From contig CAYWIM010000011.1 in NCBI GenBank assembly GCA_964458325.1, forward strand, positions 1-64,000: DNA of 64,000 nucleotides, in the 5' to 3' direction. Positions 15,312-23,497 of the stretch are shown in pieces. The stretch's first letter is position 1. Each line of letters opens with the position of its first letter. A model generated the notes under the pieces. That model saw nothing but the letters and a program-made list of their open reading frames with translations, was not told where the DNA came from and did no database searches. The DNA is from JAGMXM01 sp964458325. GTDB lineage: Bacteria; Verrucomicrobiota; Verrucomicrobiia; Limisphaerales; UBA1319. Position numbers and translations under genes: made by a program.

Positions 15312-16444
15312 TCGAACCAAGGTGGATGGCGCCGTTGATCGGCGTCCAGTTGTTGCTCATCGCCGCGGCGCCGGGTGTGCAGGCGGCGCAGAAGGTTCCC
15401 CTGGGATTGCCGCCTCTGCCGGAGCGGGCAGCCCAGGCTGCGAGCCCAGAGAAGGTTGCCTTGGGGAAAAAGCTGTTCGAGGAGACCCGGTTCAGCGCGA
15501 CGCGCCAGGTGAGCTGCGCGACGTGCCACGATGCCGCCAAGGCATTCACCGACAGCCCGCTGAGCGTGTCCGAAGGCATCCGCCAGCTGACGGGGACGCG
15601 CAATGCGCCGACGGTGATCAACTCGGTCTACTTCGAGACGATGTTCTGGGACGGCCGGTCGCCGAGCCTCGAGGACCAGGCCCTGCACCCGTTCGTCAAC
15701 CCGGTCGAGATGGGATTGAAAGACCACGACCCGATCCTGGCGATCGTGCGCAAGGACGCCGACTATGCGCGCGCGTTCGATCAGGTATTCGGCAAGCGCG
15801 GCCAAGCCGTGACGATGGCTGAGGTGACGGATGCCATCGCCGCGTTCGAGCGCACGATCATCTCGGGCGATTCGATCTTTGACCGGTACTATTTCGGGGG
15901 CGAAGAGGATGCTCTGACCCCGGCTCAGAAGCGGGGTTTGGAGCTTTTTGTCAACGAAGGCCGCTGCGTTTCGTGCCACGTGATCGAGCAGACCCAGGCC
16001 CTGTTCACCGACAACCGGTTTCACAATGTGGGCGTCGGCATCACCGCGATCCAGCAGGACGTGCCCGCCCTTGCTGTGGAGTTCCTGAAGACCAGGGCCA
16101 CGCTGGCCGAGGTGGATATCCAAGTCCTCTCCGACAAGCGCACGTCGGAGCTGGGCCGGCTGGCGGTGACCCGCCTCTTCGACGACATCGGATCCTTCAA
16201 GACGCCCACGCTGCGGAATATCGCCGTGACGGCTCCGTACATGCATGACGGCAGCCTCAAGACCTTGCGGGACGTCGTGGTGCATTACAACAACGGGGGC
16301 GTGACGAACGAGAAAGACCGCGTCAACGACTTCTTGAGCGGCGGGATCCGGCCCTTGCATCTCACGGAGGCGCAGATCGACGATCTCGTGGCGTTCATGG
16401 AATCGCTGACGAGCCCGGAATACGCCCAACCAGCCAAACTGTAG
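15308..16444 (+). CDS. Di-haem cytochrome c peroxidase (MauG/CcpA superfamily)
   Basis: 378 residues with a Sec signal peptide (about 1-24, PGVQAAQ). Two covalent haem motifs are visible, CATCH (70-74) and CVSCH (220-224), in the order and spacing of bacterial di-haem peroxidases. The C-terminal APYMHDGSLKTL is a family signature. It acts in the periplasm, reducing H2O2 with electrons from small c-type cytochromes, or in MauG-like members oxidising a partner. The start is supported by GAAAGGAAGC just upstream. It is followed by a Tat phosphoesterase and a cytochrome c, and preceded by a Fur-family fragment. Confidence 0.9.
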   Translation: MIEPRWMAPLIGVQLLLIAAAPGVQAAQKVPLGLPPLPERAAQAASPEKVALGKKLFEETRFSATRQVSCATCHDAAKAFTDSPLSVSEGIRQLTGTRNAPTVINSVYFETMFWDGRSPSLEDQALHPFVNPVEMGLKDHDPILAIVRKDADYARAFDQVFGKRGQAVTMAEVTDAIAAFERTIISGDSIFDRYYFGGEEDALTPAQKRGLELFVNEGRCVSCHVIEQTQALFTDNRFHNVGVGITAIQQDVPALAVEFLKTRATLAEVDIQVLSDKRTSELGRLAVTRLFDDIGSFKTPTLRNIAVTAPYMHDGSLKTLRDVVVHYNNGGVTNEKDRVNDFLSGGIRPLHLTEAQIDDLVAFMESLTSPEYAQPAKL

Positions 16445-16458
16445 GAAAGGAGTCGACC

Positions 16459-17535
16459 ATGAATGATTTTCGTCTAAACCGCCGGGATTTCATGAAACGC
16501 GCCGGCGTGGCCACAGCCGCGGCGGCGTTTCCGCTGAGCGTCGTCGAGCTGGCGTTCGGCGCCGCCCAGGAGAAGTTCACGTTCGCCCACATCTCCGATG
16601 CCCACATCCAGCATGTCAAAGGCGCCGAGTTCGTCCGGAACTGGGATCGCGGCCTCATCCGGGCCGTGGCCGAAGCCAACCTGCTCACTCCCAAGCCCGA
16701 CTTCGTCATGTTCGGCGGCGATCTCGCCCAGCTCGGGACGAAGGAGGAGCTCGACCACGGGGCCGAGATGCTCTCCCGCCTCCACTACAAGACCTACTGC
16801 GTCATGGGCGAGCACGATTACTATCTCGACCTGGGCGAGTATTGGTCCAAGCTGTTCGGCCCGCACTACTACAGCTTCGACCACAAAGGCGTCCACTTCG
16901 TCGTTCTCAACAGCATTCTGACCTACGACGACTGGACCTACAACCGATGGCCGACTGCCCGGCAGCGGATGCTCGAGATGGCCGGCCTGGATAATCCCAA
17001 CGGATCGCCTTTCATGGTCGGGGAGAAGCAGCGCGAGTGGCTGCGCGCCGACCTCGATCGAGTGGCGAAAACCACACCGATCGTGCTGTTCTCGCACTCG
17101 CCTATCCAGAAGCTCTACAAGGGCTGGAATTTCTGGACCGAGGATGCCGAGCAGGTGCAGGCGCTGCTGAAGCCGTTCCCGACGGTCACCGTCATTTACG
17201 GCCACGTCCACCAGATCCAGTACAACCAGGTGGGCAACATTACGTTCCACTCGGTGATGGCCACCGCGTGGCCGTGGCCTTATCCGCAGAGCTATGCCCA
17301 GGCTGAGCACGCCATGCCCAAGCTCACCGTCCCCATGAACCGGGCCGATCCGTTCTTCGAGCGCGATGCGACAGGCTGGCAGTTCATCGACATGGACACC
17401 GGCCGCGTGTTGATCGACTACAATCTCTACAACAACACCAACCGCGTCGTTGCCTACAACCCAGCCACTCGGCAGCCAGAAGATCGCGCGTATCAAGAAC
17501 CCGCGAAACGAATTCCGCCGCAGGACCACTATTGA
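16459..17535 (+). CDS. Tat-exported calcineurin-like metallophosphoesterase
   Basis: 358 residues with a twin-arginine signal (NRRDFMKRAGVATAAAAFPL). Metal-binding motifs of calcineurin-like phosphoesterases follow in order: ISDAHIQ, GGDLAQ, GEHDYY (the usual Asn of GNHD is Glu here), SHSP and YGHVHQ. A strong Shine-Dalgarno sequence (GGAAAGGAG) precedes the ATG. It sits 14 bp after the di-haem peroxidase and 17 bp before a mono-haem cytochrome c, so it is probably a periplasmic partner of that redox pair. Substrate unknown. The GEHD variant could mark a specialised subfamily rather than loss of activity. Confidence 0.86.
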   Translation: MNDFRLNRRDFMKRAGVATAAAAFPLSVVELAFGAAQEKFTFAHISDAHIQHVKGAEFVRNWDRGLIRAVAEANLLTPKPDFVMFGGDLAQLGTKEELDHGAEMLSRLHYKTYCVMGEHDYYLDLGEYWSKLFGPHYYSFDHKGVHFVVLNSILTYDDWTYNRWPTARQRMLEMAGLDNPNGSPFMVGEKQREWLRADLDRVAKTTPIVLFSHSPIQKLYKGWNFWTEDAEQVQALLKPFPTVTVIYGHVHQIQYNQVGNITFHSVMATAWPWPYPQSYAQAEHAMPKLTVPMNRADPFFERDATGWQFIDMDTGRVLIDYNLYNNTNRVVAYNPATRQPEDRAYQEPAKRIPPQDHY

Positions 17536-17552
17536 ACCCCATCGAGCCATCT

Positions 17553-17966
17553 ATGAAAGCCATCACTGTCACCGCAACGCTGGGCGCCGTCCTCCTGGCA
17601 GGGACCATCGCCGGCTATCTGGCGCAAGCCGACGAATTCACCAAGAAAGACCAGGAACGCTGGCAGAACGAATACATGGCTGTCGTCCAAAAGGGCCGCG
17701 CCCTCTGGACCAGCGCCGAGCTGGGCACCAAGGGAGTTGCCTGCGCGCAGTGCCATCCCAACGCCGCCAACACGCATCCGGAGACCTATCCGAAATTCCA
17801 GCAGCAGCTCGGCCGGGTCATTGCCCTGCGCGAGATGATCAACTGGTGCATCCAACAACCGCTCGAGGGCAAGCCGCTCGCGTTCGACGATCCGAAGATG
17901 ATCGCCCTCGAGTCTTACGTCGCCTACGAGCGGCGCGGCGTCCGGATGGATCCCGGCAAGCACTAG
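17553..17966 (+). CDS. Exported mono-haem cytochrome c
   Basis: 137 residues with an N-terminal hydrophobic export segment (GAVLLAGTIAGYLAQA). A single haem motif CAQCH lies at 64-68, and a distal Met is possible at several positions. The spacing CAQCHPNAANTHPETYPKF resembles small SoxA-like or c-type domains. An alternative TTG start at 17532 would overlap the previous stop; ATG 17553 gives the better signal peptide. As the third gene of the peroxidase operon it is the natural electron donor candidate for the di-haem enzyme; that role is inference. Confidence 0.83.
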   Translation: MKAITVTATLGAVLLAGTIAGYLAQADEFTKKDQERWQNEYMAVVQKGRALWTSAELGTKGVACAQCHPNAANTHPETYPKFQQQLGRVIALREMINWCIQQPLEGKPLAFDDPKMIALESYVAYERRGVRMDPGKH

Positions 17967-18301
17967 CGCAGCATCGCCGCGGAGCGGGAGATATCTCGCA
18001 GCAGGGGAGCGCGGAGATCGCTCCGCATCGGCCTCGAGACGGATGGAATCCCTCCCCGCTCGATCCTCGCGGGGGGGAGGGGATTGCGTGTGCGGTGGCC
18101 TTCCGTAGTTATCCCTCACTGCCATTGGGAACCAACAGGGACGCGCAAACGGGCGGGTGAGGGGGCTCGCATCTTGCGCGGGAGAATTTTGTCTTGCGCC
18201 CCCGAGCCGATCCTTTGCCGGGAAACCTTGCAGGATCGATTGTTCTCGATCATCCTGGGTTGCGAACAGAATGGTTTTTCGCCGAAATCCGACACAATCC
18301 C
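17967..18301. other. Intergenic region with GC-rich hairpins
   Basis: 335 bp without a convincing gene. It contains GCGGAG-ATCG-CTCCGC (18011-18026, perfect 6-bp stem) and a larger imperfect stem between AATCCCTCCCCGC (18047-18059) and GCGGGGGGGAGGGGATT (18069-18085). These plausibly end the peroxidase operon. A partial inverted repeat (AGGAT..ATCCT) lies nearer the next start at 18302. No clear promoter elements were recognised. Confidence 0.5.
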
Positions 18302-19534
18302 ATGAAACAGCAACTCACACATTGGCCAGCCCCCGACGGTCCCGTTCTCTCGCAATCGAGGCGCGCATTCCTGCAAACCGTGGGTCTAGGTGCTGCGGCG
18401 TTGGGGCTCCCGGCGGCCGGGCGATCCGCCGAGGCGCCGATCCAGGGATTCGAGCCAGCGCCGGACGATGCGGGCGCGTCTAAGGGTTGGGAGCCGGTCT
18501 CGGACCGCAAGCTCCGGGTGGGCATCGTCGGCTACGGCGTCTGCAAGTTCGGCGCCGCGTTCGGTTTCCAGGACCATCCCAACGTCGAAGTTGTTGCGGT
18601 GAGCGACCTGGTTCCGGAACGGTGTGCCGGATTGGCCAAGGCATGTCGCTGCGGGAAGACCTACCCTTCGCTCGAGGAGCTGGTCCGGGACGACCGGATC
18701 GAGGCGGTGTTCGTGGCGACGGATGCGCCCCAACACGCGAGGCACTGCATCGAGGTCCTGCGCCACGGCAAGCATGTCGCCTCGGCTGTTCCGGCGGTGT
18801 TCGGATCGCTCGAGGATGCCGGCAAGCTCTTCGATGCGGTTCGAGCCAGCGGCCGGACGTATATGATGTTCGAGACCTCGTGCTTTCACGAGGATCTGCA
18901 TGCGATGCGGCAGATCTACCGGGCGGGCGGGCTGGGCAAGCTGGTGTATTCGGAAGGCGAGTATTACCATTACATGCCGGAGCCCATCGATTCCTACAGA
19001 GGCTGGCGTGTCGGCCTGCCTCCGCAGTGGTATCCGACCCATTCCAACGCCTACTGCCTGGGTGTGAACGGGGGCAGCTTCACCGAAGTATCGTGCCAGG
19101 GCATGCCCAGCATCGTCGCCCATTTGAAGCCCGAGAACAATTCTTACCGAAACCCGTTCGGGACGGAGATCGCCTTGTTCCGGACCAGCGAAGGCGGCAT
19201 GTCGCGGATGGCGGTGAGCTGGGACACGCCGGGCGCCGGCGGGGAGATGGGGCGTATTCGGGGGCAGAGAGGCGCCTATTACGGGCAATTCGATGGGATC
19301 CACAAGGATCTTCCGGCGACGCGGCGCCCGCCGCTTCCGCCGGGTGTCGCGGCGGGCGGCCATGGGGGTTCGCACGGGTACTTAACGAATGAATTCGTCC
19401 TGGCGATCCTCGAGAACCGGCGGCCGTTGGTCGACATTGCGCTGGCCCTCAACATGACGGTGGCGGGGATCGTCGCTCACCAGTCCGCTCTCAAGGACGG
19501 CGAGCGGCTGAAGATTCCCCAATACGCGCTCTGA
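18302..19534 (+). CDS. Tat-exported Gfo/Idh/MocA family oxidoreductase
   Basis: 410 residues with a twin-arginine signal (SRRAFLQTVGLGAAALGLPA). VGIVGYGVCKFG begins the NAD(P)-binding Rossmann domain, slightly modified from the GxGxxG form. The family's usual EKP motif is replaced by SAVPAVFGS (about 160-168), so the hydride-transfer Lys is missing. The C-terminal domain (SEGEYYHYMPEPIDSYRGWR) is of the Gfo/Idh type. Cofactor-loaded Tat export is typical of Verrucomicrobiota/Planctomycetota members thought to act on glycans. Lack of EKP suggests altered catalysis or a lyase/epimerase-like role. Confidence 0.8.
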   Translation: MKQQLTHWPAPDGPVLSQSRRAFLQTVGLGAAALGLPAAGRSAEAPIQGFEPAPDDAGASKGWEPVSDRKLRVGIVGYGVCKFGAAFGFQDHPNVEVVAVSDLVPERCAGLAKACRCGKTYPSLEELVRDDRIEAVFVATDAPQHARHCIEVLRHGKHVASAVPAVFGSLEDAGKLFDAVRASGRTYMMFETSCFHEDLHAMRQIYRAGGLGKLVYSEGEYYHYMPEPIDSYRGWRVGLPPQWYPTHSNAYCLGVNGGSFTEVSCQGMPSIVAHLKPENNSYRNPFGTEIALFRTSEGGMSRMAVSWDTPGAGGEMGRIRGQRGAYYGQFDGIHKDLPATRRPPLPPGVAAGGHGGSHGYLTNEFVLAILENRRPLVDIALALNMTVAGIVAHQSALKDGERLKIPQYAL

Positions 19535-19539
19535 TGAAT

Positions 19540-19561
19540 GGCAGCCACAGCCTCGGCTGCC
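19540..19561 (+). terminator. Hairpin after oxidoreductase gene
   Basis: A perfect 7-bp stem GGCAGCC/GGCTGCC (19540-19546 and 19555-19561) with an 8-nt loop lies 6 bp after the stop codon. There is no clear poly-U tract, so it may be a REP-like hairpin or a stabilising 3' end rather than a classical terminator. Confidence 0.4.
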
Positions 19562-19616
19562 GGATGTCCCGTGAATAGCGCAAGGCCGCCGGGCGTCGAA
19601 AGCTAGGATCGAACGC

Positions 19617-19666
19617 AGCCTGAAAAACAGTTGCGTCGGCGCTCGAATCCGGCGAATATTCAGGCT
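19617..19666. repeat. Spaced inverted repeat upstream of discoidin-like gene
   Basis: AGCCTGAA (19617-19624) and its exact complement TTCAGGCT (19659-19666) are separated by 34 bp and lie 31 bp before the next start codon. They could be an operator or the arms of a long hairpin. Function unknown. Confidence 0.35.
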
Positions 19667-19697
19667 TTAACAGGAACCAAGAACCGATTCGATTGAT

Positions 19698-20387
19698 ATG
19701 CGTGTGAAAACGTGGAACTGGAAGATGGCGATGGCGGTGGCGGTGCTGGCGTCGGCGGGGCTGGCTGTGCAAGGGGCTGGGGCCAAGGAGATGGCGCCGC
19801 TGGACATCTTGCTGCCGATCCCGGCGTTCATGGGAACCCCGGTGGACATCCCGATCGACGAGCATGTGGAGAAGCCGTCGGACAAGCCGCGCCCGCCGTT
19901 CATGGCGCCCAAGGGGGTCGCGAATGTCGCGCTGAACAAGAAGGTGACCAGCAGCGACAAATCGCCCGTGTCGGGCTCGCTGGATCTGGTTACCGATGGC
20001 GACAAGGAATCGACCGACAGCAGCTTCGTGGAGCTGCATCGGCGGACCCAGTGGGTGCAGATCGACCTCGAGGAGCCTCAGGAGATCTACGCGATCCTGA
20101 TCTGGCACGCGCATCATACGCCGCAGATCTATTATGACTTGGTGGTCCAGATCTCCGACGATCCGGATTTCACGCAGAACGTCAAGACCGTCTACAACAA
20201 CGACTACGACAATTCATCGGGTCTGGGCATCGGCACGGACAAAGAATACTTCGAGAATTACGAGGGCCGGCTGATCGACGCCAAGGGCGCCAAAGGGCGC
20301 TACGTGCGGATGTATAGCCGAGGCAGCACGTTCAGCGCTCTCAACCGGTACACGGAAGTCGAGGTCTACGCGCTGCCCGCCAAGTGA
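19698..20387 (+). CDS. Secreted F5/8-type C (discoidin-like) carbohydrate-binding protein
   Basis: 229 residues with a signal peptide (about 1-29). After a proline-rich linker (PSDKPRPPFMAPKGVANVAL) the segment NVALNKKVTSSDKSPVSGSL begins a discoidin/CBM32-like fold, followed by LVTDGDKES, WVQIDLEE and a C-terminal GRYVRMYSRGS...TEVEVYAL, all typical landmarks. Such domains bind galactose-type sugars or other glycans. No catalytic domain is present, so it may be a soluble or surface binding protein. It stands alone between an oxidoreductase and a glycosyltransferase-like gene. Confidence 0.75.
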   Translation: MRVKTWNWKMAMAVAVLASAGLAVQGAGAKEMAPLDILLPIPAFMGTPVDIPIDEHVEKPSDKPRPPFMAPKGVANVALNKKVTSSDKSPVSGSLDLVTDGDKESTDSSFVELHRRTQWVQIDLEEPQEIYAILIWHAHHTPQIYYDLVVQISDDPDFTQNVKTVYNNDYDNSSGLGIGTDKEYFENYEGRLIDAKGAKGRYVRMYSRGSTFSALNRYTEVEVYALPAK

Positions 20388-20457
20388 GCCGGGCCAGCGG
20401 CCGGCCCCGGGCGCGGCGAAGCCGCCGTCCTCGAATGGACAACTTCATGGAAGGAAA

Positions 20458-20483
20458 CAGGCCGTCCGGTCACGGGCGGCCTG
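20458..20483. repeat. GC-rich hairpin in intergenic region
   Basis: CAGGCCGTCC/GGGCGGCCTG forms a 10-bp stem with one mismatch around GGTCAC. It lies between the discoidin-like gene and the downstream membrane protein (start 20506), without a U-tract. It may act as a terminator or belong to the REP-like hairpins seen elsewhere. Confidence 0.4.
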
Positions 20484-20505
20484 TCCGCTGTACGGGCCAG
20501 ACACC

Positions 20506-22059
20506 ATGAAATACGCGCATCTGATTCTCGCCGCGGCCGTGGTCATCGTGGCATCGGCTTTGCGGTTCCCGCGGCTCGAGGATCGCCCGATGCACACCGA
20601 TGAATCGGTGCAGGCGCTGAAATTCCAGGGGCTGCTCGAGCATGGCCAATATCGATATGACCCCGCCGAATATCACGGTCCCGTCCTGAGCTATGCGACG
20701 CGAGTGGCCGCATGGTTGGGCGGAGTGCAGTCTTTGGCGGAGGCGACCGAGGCGATGCTGCGCTGTGTGCCGGCGGTATTCGGTGTGGGATTGGTGGGGC
20801 TTACATGGGGATGGCGGGATCTGTTGGGGCGGGGGGCGGTCTGCTGGGCCGGGTTGCTGACGGCACTATCGCCGGCGCTGGTCTACTACAGCCGGTATTA
20901 CATCCATGAAATGCTGCTCGTGTTCTGGAGCGGGCTGTTTCTGATGGCCGGATGGCGCTATGTGTGCAGGCCCCATTGGGGTTGGGCGGCGTTGGGCGGG
21001 GCAGGATTGGGTTTGATGCATGCGACCAAGGAGACGTTCGTGCTGCAGTTGGGGGCGGCGGTCGTGGCCACAGGGGTGCTGTGGCGCTGGGGGTGGCGCG
21101 GCAAGGGGATTCGATGGCCCGCTGGCGCGCATGGGTGGCATGCGGGTCTGATGCTGGGAGTGGCGGCGGCCATTTCGACCGTCTTGTTCACGTCCTTCTT
21201 CGCCCATGGCGCAGGTCTTTGGGATTCGATCCGGACCTATGGGCCGTGGCTGATGCGGGCCGAGGGGCATTCGCCGCACGTGCATCCATGGCATTTTTAT
21301 TTGGGGCTGCTGGCATGGACGCATCCAGGGGGTGGGCCGGTATGGAGCGAGCTGCTGATCCTGGGGTTGGCAGTGGTGGGGGGCGTGTGGGCCTGGCGCC
21401 GGCGGGGGGAGGATTCGCCGGCCGGGGTTGTGGGGCGCTGGCTGAGCGTCTATGCGGGAGTCCTGACCGCCGCTTACAGCTTGATTCCGTATAAAACGCC
21501 CTGGTGCATGCTGGGGTTTCTTCACGCCTACATCCTATTGGCGGGCTTGGGCGCGGCGGGTTTGCTGGGCGCGGTGCGTGCGATGCCGATCCGGGTGGCA
21601 GTGATGGCGGCGATGCTGATCGCGTGCGGCCAGTTAGGCGTTCAAGCGGTGCGCGGCAGCCATGCGTATGCGGCGGATCCGCGAAATCCGTATGTATATG
21701 CCCACACCTCGCCCAATCTTCTGCACCTGGTCCGGCGAATGGAGAACCTGGCGCGGGCGCATCCGCTGGGCCGCGCGATGATTGTCAAGGTGATCGCGGC
21801 GGGGGGGGATTATTGGCCGCTGCCCTGGTATCTGCGGCGGTTCGAGCGGGTCGGCTGGTACTCGGCCCCTCCGGAGGATCCGCGCGCGTCAGCAGTTATC
21901 GCCTCGCCGCGATGGGCGGCGGAGCTCGAGAGCCGGGGATTGACGAACCTTGTTGCCGCCGGGTATTTCGGGTTGCGGCCAGCGGTGTTTCTTCAATTGC
22001 GGGTCGAGCCGGATCTTTGGTCGGCTTACATGGCGAGCCCGCGCGAGCCGGAGGACTGA
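20506..22059 (+). CDS. GT39-like integral membrane protein (TIGR03663 / Agl23-like)
   Basis: 517 residues with about 10-12 hydrophobic segments. MHTDESVQALKFQGLLE near the N-terminus carries the DE pair typical of GT-C glycosyltransferases (dolichyl-phosphate-mannose mannosyltransferase-like). SPALVYYSRYYIHEMLLVF is characteristic of the TIGR03663 family, which includes archaeal flippase-associated Agl23. Such proteins are thought to glycosylate proteins or move lipid-linked sugars; substrate unknown. It converges with the methyltransferase gene, with a 30-bp gap between stops. Confidence 0.8.
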   Translation: MKYAHLILAAAVVIVASALRFPRLEDRPMHTDESVQALKFQGLLEHGQYRYDPAEYHGPVLSYATRVAAWLGGVQSLAEATEAMLRCVPAVFGVGLVGLTWGWRDLLGRGAVCWAGLLTALSPALVYYSRYYIHEMLLVFWSGLFLMAGWRYVCRPHWGWAALGGAGLGLMHATKETFVLQLGAAVVATGVLWRWGWRGKGIRWPAGAHGWHAGLMLGVAAAISTVLFTSFFAHGAGLWDSIRTYGPWLMRAEGHSPHVHPWHFYLGLLAWTHPGGGPVWSELLILGLAVVGGVWAWRRRGEDSPAGVVGRWLSVYAGVLTAAYSLIPYKTPWCMLGFLHAYILLAGLGAAGLLGAVRAMPIRVAVMAAMLIACGQLGVQAVRGSHAYAADPRNPYVYAHTSPNLLHLVRRMENLARAHPLGRAMIVKVIAAGGDYWPLPWYLRRFERVGWYSAPPEDPRASAVIASPRWAAELESRGLTNLVAAGYFGLRPAVFLQLRVEPDLWSAYMASPREPED

Positions 22060-22089
22060 AATGCGGTTGTCCCCAGTGCTGGTGAATTT

Positions 22090-23319
22090 TTACTGGGGAT
22101 TTGTCGAGGGCGCCTGGGGGGAGAAGACCATGAGGAATCGGTCCGGAGCGGGGGCTTGGATGGTCCGGCGCAGGAAGAAGCCGGCCTCGCGCATCTCCTT
22201 CTCGACCAGTCGAGGGGAAATCCGGCGATGGTGGCTGGCCAAGCGTCTGGATTCGGCATCCGGACCTTTCCGGTCGAGCACGACCAAGTGACCTGACGGC
22301 GGGGTTTGCTGGTGGAGCCGTCGCAGGAGAGGGGCGGGATTCCAAAGCCGGTGGTAAGCGTCGGCAAAGAGGATCAAGCCGGGCTGAATGTCCGAAGGCA
22401 ATGCCAGATCGCCTTTTTCGGTCCGGAGGATCTCGATGCCCGGCTTCTGTGCCGCTGGGACAAGCTCTTCGCGCGAGACAGCCCATTCTTCGAGGACGAC
22501 GTCCAGGAAGCGGGCGTTGGCCGGCATGAAATTCTGGAGGGCGGGCAGCACCGGCCGTGCGGCATCCAATCCAAAGAACAGCACCGGGCTGCCATTGAGT
22601 TCAGCCAGCGGCAAGGATCGGATCAGCGCATGGGCATCGAGGGGTCGAGGCGGATCGGGATCGCCAGGCTCGGCCGGCGTTTGGAGGGGCTTACGAAAGG
22701 CGAGGACGAACGGCGGCCGCTCGAACCACAGATCATCCAGCAGGTCATCGAACAGGAACCCGGCTTCGCGCGCCAGGCGCACGACGGCCAATTCGCTGGT
22801 CCAGTGGTGCTGGCTCTCGCGGCTATCGACTGGCGCCCAATCGGTCAGCGGACCTTCCTGCTGGTCGACGATGACCAGCCGGCCGCCCGGCTTCAGGTCG
22901 GAGACAAAGTGCTCGAGCATGGCCCGGGGACGCGCGAAGTGATGAAACACGCGGTTCATGTAGATGAGGTCCGCGGCGCCGTTGGGCAAGTGTGGATCTT
23001 CGGTTCTTCCCAGGACGGGGACGATCTGATGGAACCCGCGTTTGCCGGCGGCATCGACGACTCTCTTGAGCCTGGCAGCATCGATTTCCTGAGCGAAGAC
23101 GGTCCCATCCTCGCCGACGATCGAGGCGAAGACCATCGTGTCGGGTCCATCGCCGCAGCCGACATCGGCGATGGCCGCGCCCGGGCCGATCTCGAGCCTT
23201 TGGCACAGGGCGCGGATGGCATCGCCGCGACTGGAGGGCGGCTGGCGCTGGCCGGCGCCGGAGAGGCAAGCGGTCGCAAGGACGATCGCAGCCAGGCAAC
23301 TCAAACGTAAGATGTGCAT
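22090..23319 (-). CDS. Exported protein with tandem SAM-methyltransferase-like domains
   Basis: 409 residues from the Met at 23319 (a Met 15 bp upstream is also possible). The N-terminus (MHILRLSCLAAIVLATACLS) looks like a signal peptide or weak lipobox. A class I methyltransferase domain follows: IADVGCGDG (motif I), DLIYMNRVFHHF, and LKPGGRLVIVDQQEGP. A second copy in the C-terminal half, from about 230, is degenerate (LILFADAYHRLW, HLVVLDRKG) and lacks a clear glycine-rich motif I. S-adenosylmethionine is not normally periplasmic, so an exported methyltransferase is odd; either the N-terminus is an anchor or the fold is used otherwise. Confidence 0.72.
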   Translation of the reverse strand: MHILRLSCLAAIVLATACLSGAGQRQPPSSRGDAIRALCQRLEIGPGAAIADVGCGDGPDTMVFASIVGEDGTVFAQEIDAARLKRVVDAAGKRGFHQIVPVLGRTEDPHLPNGAADLIYMNRVFHHFARPRAMLEHFVSDLKPGGRLVIVDQQEGPLTDWAPVDSRESQHHWTSELAVVRLAREAGFLFDDLLDDLWFERPPFVLAFRKPLQTPAEPGDPDPPRPLDAHALIRSLPLAELNGSPVLFFGLDAARPVLPALQNFMPANARFLDVVLEEWAVSREELVPAAQKPGIEILRTEKGDLALPSDIQPGLILFADAYHRLWNPAPLLRRLHQQTPPSGHLVVLDRKGPDAESRRLASHHRRISPRLVEKEMREAGFFLRRTIQAPAPDRFLMVFSPQAPSTNPQ

Positions 23320-23497
23320 CGAAAAATAGAGCATGATCGATCGGACCCATTCTGCCCCGGTCCCGGCATCGGTGGCAATCCCAATCGGGCCTTCGGACGC
23401 CCTGCGCAGCGCCAGGGCGAGATCTATTTGCTTGCCATTGGGTTTGGCTTTGTGTCAGATGCCGCTGTTGCTCACCACAATCAAGACCACAGGACCT

